Notes under the pieces: model-generated
Database searches by the model: none
What the model was told of the DNA's origin: nothing
What the model saw: only the letters and a program-made list of their open reading frames with translations
Assembly (NCBI RefSeq): GCF_001642475.1
Contig: NW_019173984.1
Location: 1 to 64,000 of the forward strand
Length of the DNA: 64,000 bases
Direction: 5' to 3'
Source: Fonsecaea monophora
Lineage: Eukaryota; Ascomycota; Eurotiomycetes; Chaetothyriales; Herpotrichiellaceae
In this document: one piece after another, positions 30,115 to 41,313 of the stretch
Numbering within the stretch: position 1 is the stretch's first letter
Layout: each line of letters starts with the position of its first letter
Made by a program: the position numbers and the translations under genes

Positions 30115-32010
30115 ATGGATCGAAGACCTTTGCAGTCATTGCTTCCGGGCAGTGGTAACAACAGCAACGCCATCATTTCCAATAGGTCCGCTCGCGCCGA
30201 GAGGCTGGGCCGCAATAAAATCACACGCGTGGGCACCGCGTGCGAAGCCTGCAAACGGCGGAGGTCCAAGGTAGGTGAGGAATCTCCTTGACAGCGCCTT
30301 ATGATAGCCTTGTTGCCGAAGGGGCGAGACTGAGACAAGACCGGGCAAAATACAGTGCAGCGGCCTCCCGGCGCCATGTAAGCTGTGCTTGCAAAGCGGC
30401 ATCGAATGTACATTCGATCCGTCGCTCGACGGCCGACGAGCCGTGCATCGTGAAGACCGCGAAGCCCTGCTTTCCCAGAATCGCCTTCTCACGGCTCTCC
30501 TCCAGGCGGTCCGATTTCGCTCGAGCTCCCAGGTCGACGCCGTCATCAGGTCGATCCGTGAGAATGATCCAGCGGATGACATCTTCGTCACAATTCAAGA
30601 GTGTCTCCGGCAACTCGACGATGGCGAGACTGCCACAAGCGGAGCTGATGGATTGCCAGACGATTTGCAATCACAGCTGCAAGGTGCAACATCTGTCGAG
30701 GAGTCGGCGCCGAAGGACTTGGACGATATGGTCTATCTAGGTAGGCGTACACACGGCAGAGAGCCCCTCGAGACTATCAGCACTCCAGTAAGCCATGACG
30801 ACTGCGAGGATGGAATCCAGACAGGCGATCAACTCAAGAGCAACTTCTATTCATCGTACAACCAACCTCCTCTTACACCTTCTAGCGTACTTAGTCCTCC
30901 AGAAAGCGCCCACGAGCAGCCAGTGCAGCCAGTTGCAGAGGAAAAATTCCCTCGACAATCCGGTGTCCACAGTGGCACTGCTCACCACATCTACGAAGAG
31001 GTACCTTCAGGCTCGATTGCATCGTCTTCGAGACCACAAAACAACACTTCCAACTTTCAGCACAATAGACGGGGTTGGCATTTCGCCCTGCGCACTTCAG
31101 ACTCCCAGACAGCCCATTCCAGTGGAGACCCGACAGATACTCAGCCTGAAGAGACACATCAAACGGATGCTTCATACCAGCTGGTAACTCAATACGCACA
31201 TGCCGGTGAGGCTGCAAATACTGGGATCACCCCATTTGTACCGGGGGTCCCTGCCCAAGGCCACAATGCACGGCGTTCCCTGCATGATCGGGTATCCCAG
31301 CTCTATGGCGTCCAAACGCTAGTCATGCATGAGAACACCCCACTGAGCGACATCATCACTGGATTTATGGATAATGCGAAGACCCTGCTTTTATATGGTG
31401 CCTCCCCGTCTGGAGTGCTTGGTTCGGACTTGATCGATGTGGAGTTGTTCTTCCGTGACCGTAATGAGGACGATAGCTTTACCGTCAGCGGATGGGCGTG
31501 CGAGGTGAGATCCTCACCTTCACGTCTGCCGAATACTAAATCGCTCCCCGAATGGCTGACTGTAATATGCTCCAGGTATGGCGAAGCTTCCACGACTGGG
31601 ACGTGTACGTCCGACTTGCGCAGATTCTGGCATATACCGCAGTCATGCGCTGGATGCTTGTTCCCACTGCAGACTCTTATGCTGCCATTCCGGCCATTCT
31701 GAAACCGCGTCCAATCCAATACTTAGTACCACATCATATTGCTCTTGACTTCTTACCTCTACCGCCGTTGCGTGAAGCTCTAATCAAGAATCTGAGAGAC
31801 TGGATGACGGCATTACCTGCAGCCCCTCTCAGCGTGAATTGGGATCGCGGGATGGATGAAGCCGTAAGGTGGGATGAACACCACCGTCGCCGCGTGCTCT
31901 CTCAAGACTTTGTGGATCATGTCACCAATTACCAGAACTGGAGCATCGGTGAAAGTATTCTGGGTACGTTTCCAGAGGTCAAGGGGCTGATTCGCCTTGA
32001 TAAGCAATGA
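30115..32010 (+). CDS. Zn2Cys6 transcription factor with DUF3425-like C-terminus
   Basis: Predicted nuclear DNA-binding regulator, 579 aa, three exons: 30115-30270, 30356-31504 and 31576-32010; introns of 85 and 71 bp. The zinc cluster is C43-x2-C46-x6-C53-x6-C60-x2-C63-x6-C70 (ACEACKRRRSK joined to CSGLPAPCKLC). The first intron falls in phase 0 exactly before the third cysteine. The middle ~250 residues are Ser/Gln/Pro-rich. The C-terminal ~170 residues (VWRSFHDWDVYVRLAQILAY, RWMLVPTADSYAAIPAIL, then HHIALDFLPLPPLR) match the DUF3425 pattern more often joined to bZIP domains. Target genes are unknown; the SDR and peroxisomal hydratase genes downstream run in the same direction. Confidence 0.88.
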
Positions 32011-33028
32011 GTGTTAGCGTTGGAGTTCCAGAGTCTCCCGGTTATATGGAGACACCAAGAATGTTGTTTTCTATTGCCTTTGTACGAGACACCGCCAAAG
32101 GCCAGGAGTTTTCCTCGACCATACAATCTCTCACTTAGCAAGGGAACATACCGACGTATCATCAACCTAATAAACCCCCCAGAGCACCGCCAACCATTGG
32201 CAAATCTGTGTGTACCGAGAACATGCTCCGAGCGCGATATGGTCCTCACCAGGACCGGTGCAAGGCTGAGGCCGTGGAGTTGTTGAAGTCGGCAAGCTCC
32301 GAGCCGCTTTGCGCAAGCGGATCGAGGATCGACAAGTCGACCATGTTCGATCGCAGATCGCAGGTTGCAACGTGGTTTAGAACCTGCGTCATGGGTTTCT
32401 CAAGGGCCACCAGGGTCCAAGAGTCAAGTTGCACTAGACAGGCTAGGGAGCACGTTAGCCGCAGTTGCGGAGCCTCACATATTACGACTTGCCCTTGATT
32501 CACGGATGTCTCTCCCACGCTCATGTTTCTGATTGTCCTCGATTCCTCTGCGACGGGCGAAGGTGGAAAACAAGACTCGAGACTACCGTGCGCGAAGGGT
32601 TAGGCGCTGACCGGCAGCGCAAGGGCATCAGAATGAAGGACATAGGGCTTTGAGAAGGGGATGAGAAGGACGAGAAAGGAACACCCGCAACAATCAACTA
32701 CATGGAAGGCGGCCCAGAACAGAAGAGCAAGGACATTGCCATATATCTTGGTCGAGGGATGGGAAGAATCAACAATTTTGATCCGAACCGAAGCGAGGCT
32801 GTTCAACAAACTCGCTGGGAAGCCACGCTTCAGAGTTCTAGTTTTCTGGTCTCATTACGCCTCGAACCTCGCAGGTTACACAACCCCTCTGCCCCTCCTT
32901 TTCAATCGTGGTGACTTCCTGAACCTCGTCAGAGACGTTTTGCTTGAAAAGGACAGCGACAAGTGTAGCTCGATTGCGTTTGTTTTCTGCCACCAGAACA
33001 GATCCCGTTGACCGCCTTTTGAACCAAA
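32011..33028. other. Intergenic region upstream of the SDR gene
   Basis: 1.0 kb. It holds an open frame of 116 codons (32661-33011, ATG start) that ends 17 bases before the SDR start. That frame has no known features and may be leader sequence. Confidence 0.45.
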
Positions 33029-34160
33029 ATGTCTGACAAGGTTGACCTCTCCTCCCTTCGAGGCCGATCTATTATGATTCTAGGTGGGTGATTTGGTTCA
33101 ACTCCTCAACCTTCTGAAGCTCTTTGCACTTTGACATTGATTGTGCTGATATGCCATCAACACATCTGCAGGCGGAGCTTCAGGATTAGGGCTTGCCATG
33201 GCCAAACGTTTCGCTCATGCAGGCGCCCACATTACCATTGCAGACCTCAATATCGAGGATGGCACCCGTGCGGTCGCGGCTCTCCAGGTGCAAGGCCTCT
33301 CCGCAATGTTCGTCCGCTGCGATGTGACAGACCATGTCAGCTCTGTGAAAGCTTTTGATCACGCACTTCAGAAATCACCAAACGGGACCATTGATGTTAC
33401 AGCTTTGATTGCGGGCGTCATGGGCGAGGCGGGTAGTCTCGTTGACAAAGTCCTAGACGCCAAATCCAAGAGATGTCTCACTCCGCCTGAGCTACGCCAT
33501 TCGGCTTTGGATGTTAATCTTCTTGGGATGTACAAATGTGCGTATCTGGCTCTGTGGTATATGACGGTTGAACCACGCCAGCCTCGTGAACAGTTGGAGG
33601 CAGAAAAGTTCTCCAAGTCGCTCATTTTTGTGAGTTCGACTGTTGCTTACACGGATGTCGGGAATTTTGCAGATTACCATGCTTCCAAGTGTGAGTACCG
33701 TCCTTTTTCTTTCTGGGGGAGCAAAGAGACAGAACACACATTGGGGCACAACGGAAACCGAGACTTTCCCGAAGATTTCAGGTATTGACGTCAACATTTC
33801 TCTGCAGTCGGCGTTCGTGGTCTTTTCCGTGGTCTACGCCACGAGACGCCACGCCTTAATGTCCGCACAAATTGTCTCGCACCCTACTTCATGCGCACGC
33901 CGATGGTCGAGAACGCACTGGATACGTTTGCCGCGGCAGGAATGGGACCGGGAAAAGGGTTTACCTATGTGGACATTGAAACCGTGGTTGACGTGGCGGG
34001 TCGGTTTGCGGTTGATGAGAGCTTGCATGGACGGGCCATGGCGATTCTACCAGACCCAGAAGGCTTCGTGGATTTGAAAGATGACGAGGAGGGACTGTGG
34101 GCAGGGGAGGTCTTCAAAATGGTTCAAGAGAAGAGAAGGGCAGCAGGGGATGTGATTTAG
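33029..34160 (+). CDS. Short-chain dehydrogenase/reductase
   Basis: Classical SDR of about the usual length, 308 aa. Three exons, 33029-33083, 33172-33690 and 33808-34160; introns of 88 and 117 bp. Exon 1 gives MSDKVDLSSLRGRSIMIL and the first intron cuts the Gly-rich cofactor loop, which reads GGASGLG at 19-25 after splicing. ADLNIEDG after beta2 favours NAD(H). The catalytic set is present: Ser in FVSSTVAY and YHASK (Tyr-x3-Lys), plus NVRTNCLAPYFMRTPM after the active site. It looks like the 15-hydroxyprostaglandin-dehydrogenase-type group of fungal SDRs; the substrate is not deducible. No PTS1 (ends GDVI). Confidence 0.88.
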
Positions 34161-35177
34161 AACGCACATACACGGTTTGGTCGGGATAGATGGGCCGTCT
34201 CAAAGTTCTTGGGGGTCGAAGCCAAACGCTCTTGGGGTCAAGGAGGGCACGCGGGTATCGAAATAGCAGAGCCTGTTTCTGCAGATGCGTTGTATCAAGG
34301 TGTGGCCCAAGTGCTAGGTCACGGGGCCACCAGCCAGACGGGCCAGCTCCACAGGACATAATATGTTATGTATTTGTGTCCTTGTCCACGTGCCTTATAC
34401 CCATGTACTTGGATATGTTGGCCCCTGGGAGTGTATCGTACTAGTATGGAGGATGTATGTACTCACTGTAGGATGGAAGATGTAATTAGTTTGTACCTCG
34501 GCTAAACTCGCAGAGCTAATATTCTCTACACTGCCTACTTCCCATCGAGCCATGTCCCTGACAAGTACTCGGACCTCCCCACCCAACTCACCCGACCCGG
34601 AGGATGAACTCCGCAGGTGTGTAGGTACTGTACTGAGTCCATGGGTTATCATCCCTCTATCTGTCACACAAGTACTCGGTAGACTTCTCCTCCTCCTCAA
34701 TCTAAACGAGTTTTCTTGTTTGTTTTTTTTCGAGCTACAAAGGAAAGAGAGGAAAAAAGTCCGGGAAGGAACTTGATAGGGAGAAGAGGAAACAAGGACA
34801 ACAAGCATCCCCGCACGAGATATTGGTGGATTCGGTATAATATTCGGTACAGAAAGAACATATAAATCGTACCAAGTACCAAGGAACCAAGAATCTTCTT
34901 TGCATGTTGTTTGAGTACATACTCGATACATCCCTGCCTATCGATTGATCGATCAAAACTACCATATCGACCTACCTACCTACCTACCACTATTGACCGG
35001 GTCCATACATACCTCGGCACCACCCACCTCGACCCTTTGAGAAAAGTGGAAAAGGACACGGAAAAGAAAACCGGCAACGGAGATAGCTAAAAAGCTATTG
35101 AATAGCAGGGAGCGAGAAAGAGAGAGAACCACCCTTCCCAACCCCCTCTCACCCTCCCGGAAAACCAAAGCAAAGAT
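34161..35177. promoter_or_regulatory. Upstream region of the enoyl-CoA hydratase gene
   Basis: 1.0 kb with no coding signal. A CCTA tetranucleotide run lies at 34971-34988, just after an ATCGATTGATCGATCA patch around 34940. The ~180 bp before the start is A/C-rich and probably leader. Confidence 0.5.
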
Positions 35178-36056
35178 ATGTCATCGTACCCCTCGACGCT
35201 GAGCAAGCCGCCTCCACCGCTGCCGGAAAAGGTTGTCCTGCTATTCCCGCAGCCGTCGGTGCTGGTGGTGGTGCTCAACAACCCGCGCGGGCTCAACTGC
35301 CTGTCGATCGCGGTGCACTGGGCCCTGCACCACCTGCTGGAGTGGTACGACGGCGAAGGGTCGCTGCGGTGCTGCGTCGTGACGGGCCAGGGGCGGGCGT
35401 TCTGCGCGGGCGCCGACCTCAAGGAGTGGAACGACTCGAACGCGCGGCGCGCCGAGGGCCGTCAGGGCGGCGAGCGCGTACTGCCCAACAGCGGGTTCGG
35501 GGCCGTGAGCCGCCGCGCAGGCAAGAAGCCCGTCATCGGTGCGGTCAACGGCCTCGCCTTTGGCGGCGGCATGGAGATGGTCGCCAACATGGACTTGGTC
35601 GTCGCGGCCAAATCTGCCACGTTTGCCCTCCCCGAGGTCAAGCGCGGGGTTGTCGCACTCGGCGGCGCCCTGCCTAGACTCGTGAGGACCGTCGGTAGGC
35701 CGAGGGCCATGGAGATGGCCCTGACCGGACGCACCGTCTCGGCCGCCGAGGCGAGGGAATGGGGCATCGTCAATGCCGTGACCGACGACGCCCCCGTCGA
35801 CGCCGACATCCTCGACAGGCCGGTCGTCAAGAAGGCTCTGGAATATGCCACCGAGATCTGCAACAACAGCCCCGACAGCGTCATCATCACCCGCGCGGGT
35901 ATTGTCCAAGGTTGGGACGATGGGAGCGCCGAACATGCCACCCAGACCACCATCGACATTTATTCGACCAGACTTCACGAGGGAGAGAACATCCACGAGG
36001 GCGTCCGGGCATTTGTAGAGAAGCGGGCTCCAAGATGGGTCCCAAGCAAATTGTAG
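35178..36056 (+). CDS. Peroxisomal enoyl-CoA hydratase/isomerase-family protein
   Basis: Crotonase-fold enzyme, single exon, 292 aa, ending Ser-Lys-Leu, a canonical PTS1, so peroxisomal matrix import is expected. The first oxyanion-hole segment is AFCAGADLKEW (~residue 75) and the second GLAFGGGMEM (~126-134). Both glutamates used by hydratases are present: one in GGGMEM, the other in LPEVKRGVVALGG. The reaction is most likely 2-trans-enoyl-CoA hydration in beta-oxidation or degradation of a branched or aromatic acyl-CoA. Codon use is strikingly G/C-rich at third positions compared with neighbours, and this creates long shadow frames on both strands. A peroxisomal-type acyl-CoA ligase lies 20 kb away. 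Confidence 0.9.
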   Translation: MSSYPSTLSKPPPPLPEKVVLLFPQPSVLVVVLNNPRGLNCLSIAVHWALHHLLEWYDGEGSLRCCVVTGQGRAFCAGADLKEWNDSNARRAEGRQGGERVLPNSGFGAVSRRAGKKPVIGAVNGLAFGGGMEMVANMDLVVAAKSATFALPEVKRGVVALGGALPRLVRTVGRPRAMEMALTGRTVSAAEAREWGIVNAVTDDAPVDADILDRPVVKKALEYATEICNNSPDSVIITRAGIVQGWDDGSAEHATQTTIDIYSTRLHEGENIHEGVRAFVEKRAPRWVPSKL

Positions 36057-36616
36057 CGAGCGCAAATAAGATTCACTTGTAAAGAAGTTGGATTATCATC
36101 ATAGCCACTTTTGCCTTCATGGATTGAAACAGTGAAATGAAGCTAGCTACCTGGAACACGGTGCCGGGTAATAGCAAACAGAGGACTTGACCACAGATTG
36201 AATCTGCTTTGACATTGTTCTCTGCCTGTAAAGCATAACACACGAGTCATGACTGCACACTAGGAGTGGATTTCCTCGAATTTCCAGTCTTCGCCCACCA
36301 TGCACCCCGCAATCATTCTTCAAGATACTGTCTCATACAATTGCGTGTGAGAAATACTGGACCTTTTTAAGAGAAATCACCCTCGAAGCACATCATCTTG
36401 CGAAAACTCCAGTGTTGATGTTGATTTGCGCAAAATTTCAAGACGCCAGTCAATCAGTCGAGAGCCATTTAGAGAGCCGCCTCTCAGCTGATATCAGACT
36501 GCCATTGACAACGAGCAAGGCTCATGTGTCAGAATGGTCAATGACCGCACGAGAGCCGACCCGTTTTCGTAGGTTGGGGGGTATCAATATGTGGGAGGTG
36601 GTGTGTCTCATGGTTA
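36057..36616. other. Convergent intergenic region, 560 bp
   Basis: Holds the 3' UTRs of the hydratase gene and mcm1. No gene seen. Confidence 0.55.
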
Positions 36617-37362
36617 CTATGCGCGTTGATGTTGAGGCATCTGTGGCATGCCGCCATACTGGCCGCTCTGGTTCTGCTGTTGCAGTTGTTGGTAGTACAG
36701 GGCTTGCTGTTGTTGTTCGGGAGTCATGCCATATCCAGCATGGGGAGCAGGTCGAGGTACGCCCGCAGCAGCAGGAGGCATGGATGGAACATCGTCAGGT
36801 GAGGCGACATCGTCAGCGGCGTCGACACCATTCTCGTTGCCGGAGGGTTCAGGAGCGTTCAAGCACGCCTAAAGCGCATGTCAGCACCAACTCACGATGG
36901 GATTTCAGATAGATAGACCTACCTGGATGAGATTCTTTCCTTCGGCCTTGGTGACGAGGGGTTGCAGTTTAGGAGTAGTGAACGTGTACACGAGCCCAGT
37001 CTCTGACACGACCAGCAAGAGAACTTGAGTGCCGGTGAGCACCGACAGTTCGTAAGCCTGAAGGATCAATCAACACCAGTTCCTGGTAATAAGTTCTTGT
37101 AGTGTAGGATGTGTCTTACCTTCTTCATGATACCGGCCTTTCTCTTGGAGAAGGTGATGTGGCGACGCGATTTATCCTGGATGAACTTGATCTCAATCTT
37201 TCTGCGTTCTCGGCCGCCTTTCTCGTCATCGTCATCATCATCCTCCCCGGCCATGGACGCTCTTGGTCGCTTGGTGCCTCGGGAGTCGACGCCATTGCCG
37301 GCAAGATCATCGCCGGGAGAAGGGTGCTCGAGGCTGGCAGTGGGATCGGTGATGTCCGCCAT
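36617..37362 (-). CDS. mcm1: MADS-box transcription factor Mcm1
   Basis: SRF-type MADS regulator that pairs with mating-type and cell-cycle partners to bind CC(A/T)6GG-like sites. Three exons, 37120-37362, 36923-37057 and 36617-36868; introns of 62 and 54 bp, both phase 0; 209 aa. Exon 1 starts MADITDPTAS and has an acidic stretch (EDDDDDDEKGG) before the MADS box. The box spans residues ~54-110: RRKIEIKFIQDKSRRHITFS, KRKAGIMKK, then AYELSVLTGTQVLLLVVSET across intron 1. The SAM extension KNLIQACLNAPEP crosses intron 2. The C-terminus is Gln/Pro-rich. The upstream gene-free region is unusually long (3.1 kb), fitting a heavily regulated gene. Confidence 0.95.
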
Positions 37363-40300
37363 GATGGGATCGTATGGAATGGATCGAGTATGGTTATGTC
37401 TACCCCAAAGAAGTAAAGTGTCAATAGACGAAAGAGGAAGTCGGTGGACGGATAGAATACCTTTTAAGAAGTGGTGCGGTTGATTGGATCTCAGGCAGAG
37501 GCCGTGACTGGGGACGGGACTGAAGGTGAAATCGAGTGTTAGTGAATTGGACCGAGTGAATAATGACAAGACTCTGGGCAGCAGTGACAGAACAAGTGAT
37601 ATGGATCGGACAGACAGGTTGGTATAGGTGCGATATCACAGACACGTACTCGGCCCAAGTGCTGGAGCACGGGGTGCGGCAGCGCAGGTACCGCGGCAGG
37701 CAAATCCGGGGCAAACGGCAGGTAACTGGTAAGGGAGAAGACGAGGGTCAAGCTTTGTGGGCAGAAGGACGGATGTGCAACAATCAGTCTGTAAAGGGAT
37801 AAAGAAGTGGGTTTGGGAATACAGAGAAGTAACCACTTTCTGTATGGGCTGAGATCTGGATAGAAAACGGTTTGGTGTGTGAGAAGGAGGGAGCTTCGGG
37901 AGGTCCTGAAGAAGGAAACGAAAGACAAAGGGGGGGGGGTGGAAGGGTGGAAGGGTGGAAGGGAAAAAGAGGGGCGGAGTCTTTCGGCAGAAGCAAAGGA
38001 CGGCAAAATGGAGTAGGCTGGGCTAGCTTTCGGGGGGGCCTCGGTGGTATTGTGTAGGTAAGGTAGGTGAGGCAGGTGGGCGGTGCAGTACAGGTAGGTG
38101 CAGGGTATAGGTGGGTGAATGTGCGGTCGGTGCGTGGGAGGGAAAAGGTGGTCTGAGACTTTCTGGAGGCAGCGGTGGGAAAAAAGGTGGTGAACCAGAA
38201 GTGAGCGACTCAGCGAGTGAGCCTGTAGCTCTCCCGTGACCACCGAAGTGGGGAACTTGATGGGCGGGTCTTGGCGACGTGCAAGACGGAACCTGGGGGC
38301 CGTGAACCGGCTCGTCGCTCTCTTGTTCTCTTTCTCACCCAAGTCTCCACTTTTGCAGTCTTTTCTCTTTGGCAATTCGAGTCTGGCCCGGGGCATTGTG
38401 GGTGGGCAAGTGGATTTCCCGTTTTCTCTGGGCTTTGGTCTTTGCCAGGAAAAATCATGGCCAGCCACCCATGAACCGGTACGCAGACTCTCCCATATTG
38501 GTTTTGACAACGAGAGTGAGCATGGCCATATCATGACCATGATCGACAAGGCTCGACTGTCACGAAATACCGACGCGGGATTGTGAGAGTCCCCCTTCGA
38601 TCGCGTTCACGGAAGAGCTTTGTCGTGGATATACTGTGCTCAATACGGGATGGTCGAAAAGGATGACCCTCGCCTTGTGGATAGAACAGGAAAAAAACGA
38701 AACAACTCAAAAAGAGAGGCGAATACCATAAGAAGACACACGTACCTTTTTCAGCCAGAAGCCAGGCGATAGGCGTCGAGAGTCAAGTCAGATTTGGATA
38801 CGAATGTTGACGTTCCGGTGGTTGATCAGTCGATTTGATCTATTGAAGTCGAGGTCGGATGGATGGTATTTTGGTGGCTGGGCGAGTTCGAGGCTGGACT
38901 GCTGGGCTGCCAGGAATTCAATGGTCGCCCCGGGACACGCAGATCAAAGCAACAAGCTGCACAGCACAGCACTGTTTACACACAGCGTACAGCGTCAGAT
39001 CTCTCTGGTGTCTGGATCTCGTCGAAGAACGGCTTGGAAAAGACCTTTGGGAAGGATGGGCGCCCCGTGAGACACACAGCGACAGGACAGTGGACAGTGG
39101 CAGAATGGAGGATGGACGAGAGAGGAAAGGGAGTCGGAAAGGGCATAGCGGCAGCTGCCTGCCTTTTGTAGACAGAGGCCACCTTGGGGGCCGCTTGGGG
39201 ACCGCCCACTGCCACCCTCTGCCACCCAAGCATTTCTGGCAGCTACGGGCACGCCTGGACCATGATTGGACCAGGCCCAGAGCGGATCATTCTTTCCCCG
39301 ACTTGTCTGGGTCCTTAGGTCCCTGGCCGGGCTCCCTACTCCCTATCGTACAACCTCGTAAGCCCTTTGGGGGTGCCCCAGTTGATGCCCGTAGTGGCTA
39401 CAGGCTATCGCTATTCGGCGAGTGTCACTGGCTCAGTCCGGGCTAGAAACCCACCCAAGGAGCCATTTGCAACTAGGCCGACATGCTAGTTTGACTCCTG
39501 CGTCTCGGTAGCTGACTGACCACCATGCAAGTACGCAACTTATCGCACAAGTGCTCACCAGAGTCACCACGAGCACCACAAGCAACCACGAGTCACCAGC
39601 TCATGGGGAGATGAAGGTCTTCGAGAAGTCTTTTCAATCAAACAAGGAAAATATACCCCGGGTCCCGCCAACACCCAAAACAGCTTCTTGTCCCATGGAT
39701 TTGTTATTTTCCCTTTTGATTTCATCTGCTGCCATTCCTGTTTCAGAGGAAATTCATTCCCTAATAACGCAATATTGCTATCCACCGCTAACGGTCCATC
39801 TCCCCTCTGTCTATCTCTATTTTCTCCCTCCCACTACGCCCACCCCCCCTCCAAAAACTCAACTCATCCACTCACAACTTGCCTGCGGTGCCCTGCTCCC
39901 TTACTAGCGCGATCCTCAGAGGCTGTTAGCTCTGAGATTAGCAACACCGTCGCGACCTTCCTAGTGGCCCAGCTGATTCATCACCGCCACCACCCCGTCA
40001 CTAGCTGGTCACCACAAGTTCCGTCCCTCTCCAGCTTCCACTCCTTCCCACAAACATCCGTTTCCTACCAGTACTCGGTATAGCCATTGGGATGCCATGG
40101 GATACGTTGGATATGACGGAAAAACACAGTAAGCTCGCATATTAAAGAGTCAATGACATCGACCCGCGTGGCTTGGGCGTCTACGAGGAGGGTTCTCATA
40201 TCCGCACAAATCCCATCCACTTCCTCCCTTATATCGGAGTGCACCGGTGTTGCCGGCGTTTGCTGTCATGACTCGTACCACCCCAGCCGAGCTCGTGTCC

Positions 40301-40503
40301 CAATCTGCCAGCGAATAACAGAAATCCCAGAGAACTGCAGAGAGCGTTACCAGAGGATCCTTCCAGAGTATGAGGCACAAATGTACATACGAGTTTCTCG
40401 TATGAAATGGAATCGCCGACCCACAACAGCCTCGTTCCACTTGACTTATTCATCAGCACACCATCATGGGAATCTTGTTCTCGGTACAGCACCTCATACA
40501 CCA
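37363..40503. promoter_or_regulatory. Long mcm1 upstream region and SDR 3' flank
   Basis: 3.1 kb without a supported gene. The first ~800 bp are pyrimidine-rich on the mcm1 sense strand, giving spuriously long stop-free frames (for example 37539-38549, minus). This part contains a G-quadruplex motif (37930-37963, plus strand) and AGGT-rich low-complexity sequence (~38050-38115). Splice-like signals suggest leader introns but none is secure. The remainder to 40503 shows nothing recognisable. Confidence 0.5.
37930..37963 (+). promoter_or_regulatory. Predicted G-quadruplex motif upstream of mcm1
   Basis: A run of ten G is followed by three GGG tracts, each separated by TGGAA, satisfying the G3+N1-7 four-tract rule. 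It lies ~570 bp before the mcm1 ATG on the strand that is template for mcm1. The repeat unit GGAAGGGT occurs in tandem. Confidence 0.7.
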
Positions 40504-41313
40504 TCAAGGTGGAATCTCCTTGCCGTTCCAGTCCCAGCATTTCCCCCGGCTACTTTCCTCCAACCCGTTGACGACGTCGATCAGCCTCTGTGCACTGAAT
40601 TCGGGGCTGAACAGCTTTTCTGGGGGTGTACTGTTCCAAAAGTCCTTGCTTAGACTAGTCTTGACCGTTCCTGGATGCAGGCCGATGCACATAGCCCTGT
40701 GGCTGTTCTGCATTGACAAAAAAATGTCCGTGGATTTGACCAGTTGATTGACTCCAGCCTTGGACGCCCGATAGCTATACCATCCTCCTAATCGATTATC
40801 CGTAATTGATCCGACTCTGGCACTCATAAGTGCCAGTATAGCCAGTTTGGGTAATCCGTCGTCAACCAGCATGTTTGTTGACTTCCGTGGGAGGAAGACC
40901 GCGAAATGTTTCACTAGGATCATAGGGGCCAGCAAGTTGAGCTTGAGTGTCTCCAGCGCCGAGTCATATTCAATCTTATCTGGTGCCTTTTCGGGCCTCA
41001 ACATGCCAGGCACCAACAGCCCCATGCGAAGATGAGCGTTCTTTTCGTTGGGTTTGTCATGGTATCGATCCTTGCAGTACCGAGCTAACCTGGATATTGA
41101 GGCTTCGGACAGCACATCGCACTCCTGCACGTCGAGGCGTGATGTTTGTGGTCCGGACAATTCCAGCGAGGAGAGAAGCCGCTCCTTGACGCCGGCCAGG
41201 TCTGTACGAGCCGTCGCAACAATGGGCACACTCGCAGGCAGCGTGCGAAGCAGGTGACGGGTCAAGGCGAACCCAATCCCTCTCGATGAGGGAGACACGA
41301 GCGCCCACGCCAT
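40504..41313 (-). CDS. Short-chain dehydrogenase (sniffer/CsgA-like)
   Basis: SDR-fold oxidoreductase, single exon, 269 aa. It starts almost directly at beta1 (MAWALVSPSSRGIGFAL). The cofactor loop reads SPSSRGIG in place of the usual TGxxxGIG, as in several fungal relatives. TARTDLAGV after beta2 with a basic residue suggests NADP(H). LKLNLLAPMILVKHF corresponds to the helix alpha4 region, and the catalytic pair is YSYRASK with LMSARVGS before it. CIGLHPGTVKTSLSKDF follows. C-terminal DWNGKEIPP is typical of the group. An ORF opening at 41416 in another frame overlaps the start codon. Substrate unknown. Confidence 0.85.
   Translation of the reverse strand: MAWALVSPSSRGIGFALTRHLLRTLPASVPIVATARTDLAGVKERLLSSLELSGPQTSRLDVQECDVLSEASISRLARYCKDRYHDKPNEKNAHLRMGLLVPGMLRPEKAPDKIEYDSALETLKLNLLAPMILVKHFAVFLPRKSTNMLVDDGLPKLAILALMSARVGSITDNRLGGWYSYRASKAGVNQLVKSTDIFLSMQNSHRAMCIGLHPGTVKTSLSKDFWNSTPPEKLFSPEFSAQRLIDVVNGLEESSRGKCWDWNGKEIPP

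Noticed and set aside
29661..30413. 250-codon minus-strand frame
   Set aside because: Overlaps the first exons of the zinc-cluster gene and has no features of its own.
35241..36065. 274-codon frame antisense to the enoyl-CoA hydratase
   Set aside because: It mirrors a G/C-rich coding sequence; the sense strand has clear catalytic motifs and a PTS1.
37539..38549. 336-codon minus-strand open frame upstream of mcm1
   Set aside because: The strand is strongly pyrimidine-rich, which depletes all three stop codons; the translation is Ser/Pro/Leu/His low complexity with no family features.
38859..39446. 195-codon plus-strand frame
   Set aside because: Composition is low complexity (Trp/Arg/Gly/His-rich) with no conserved features; more likely noncoding.
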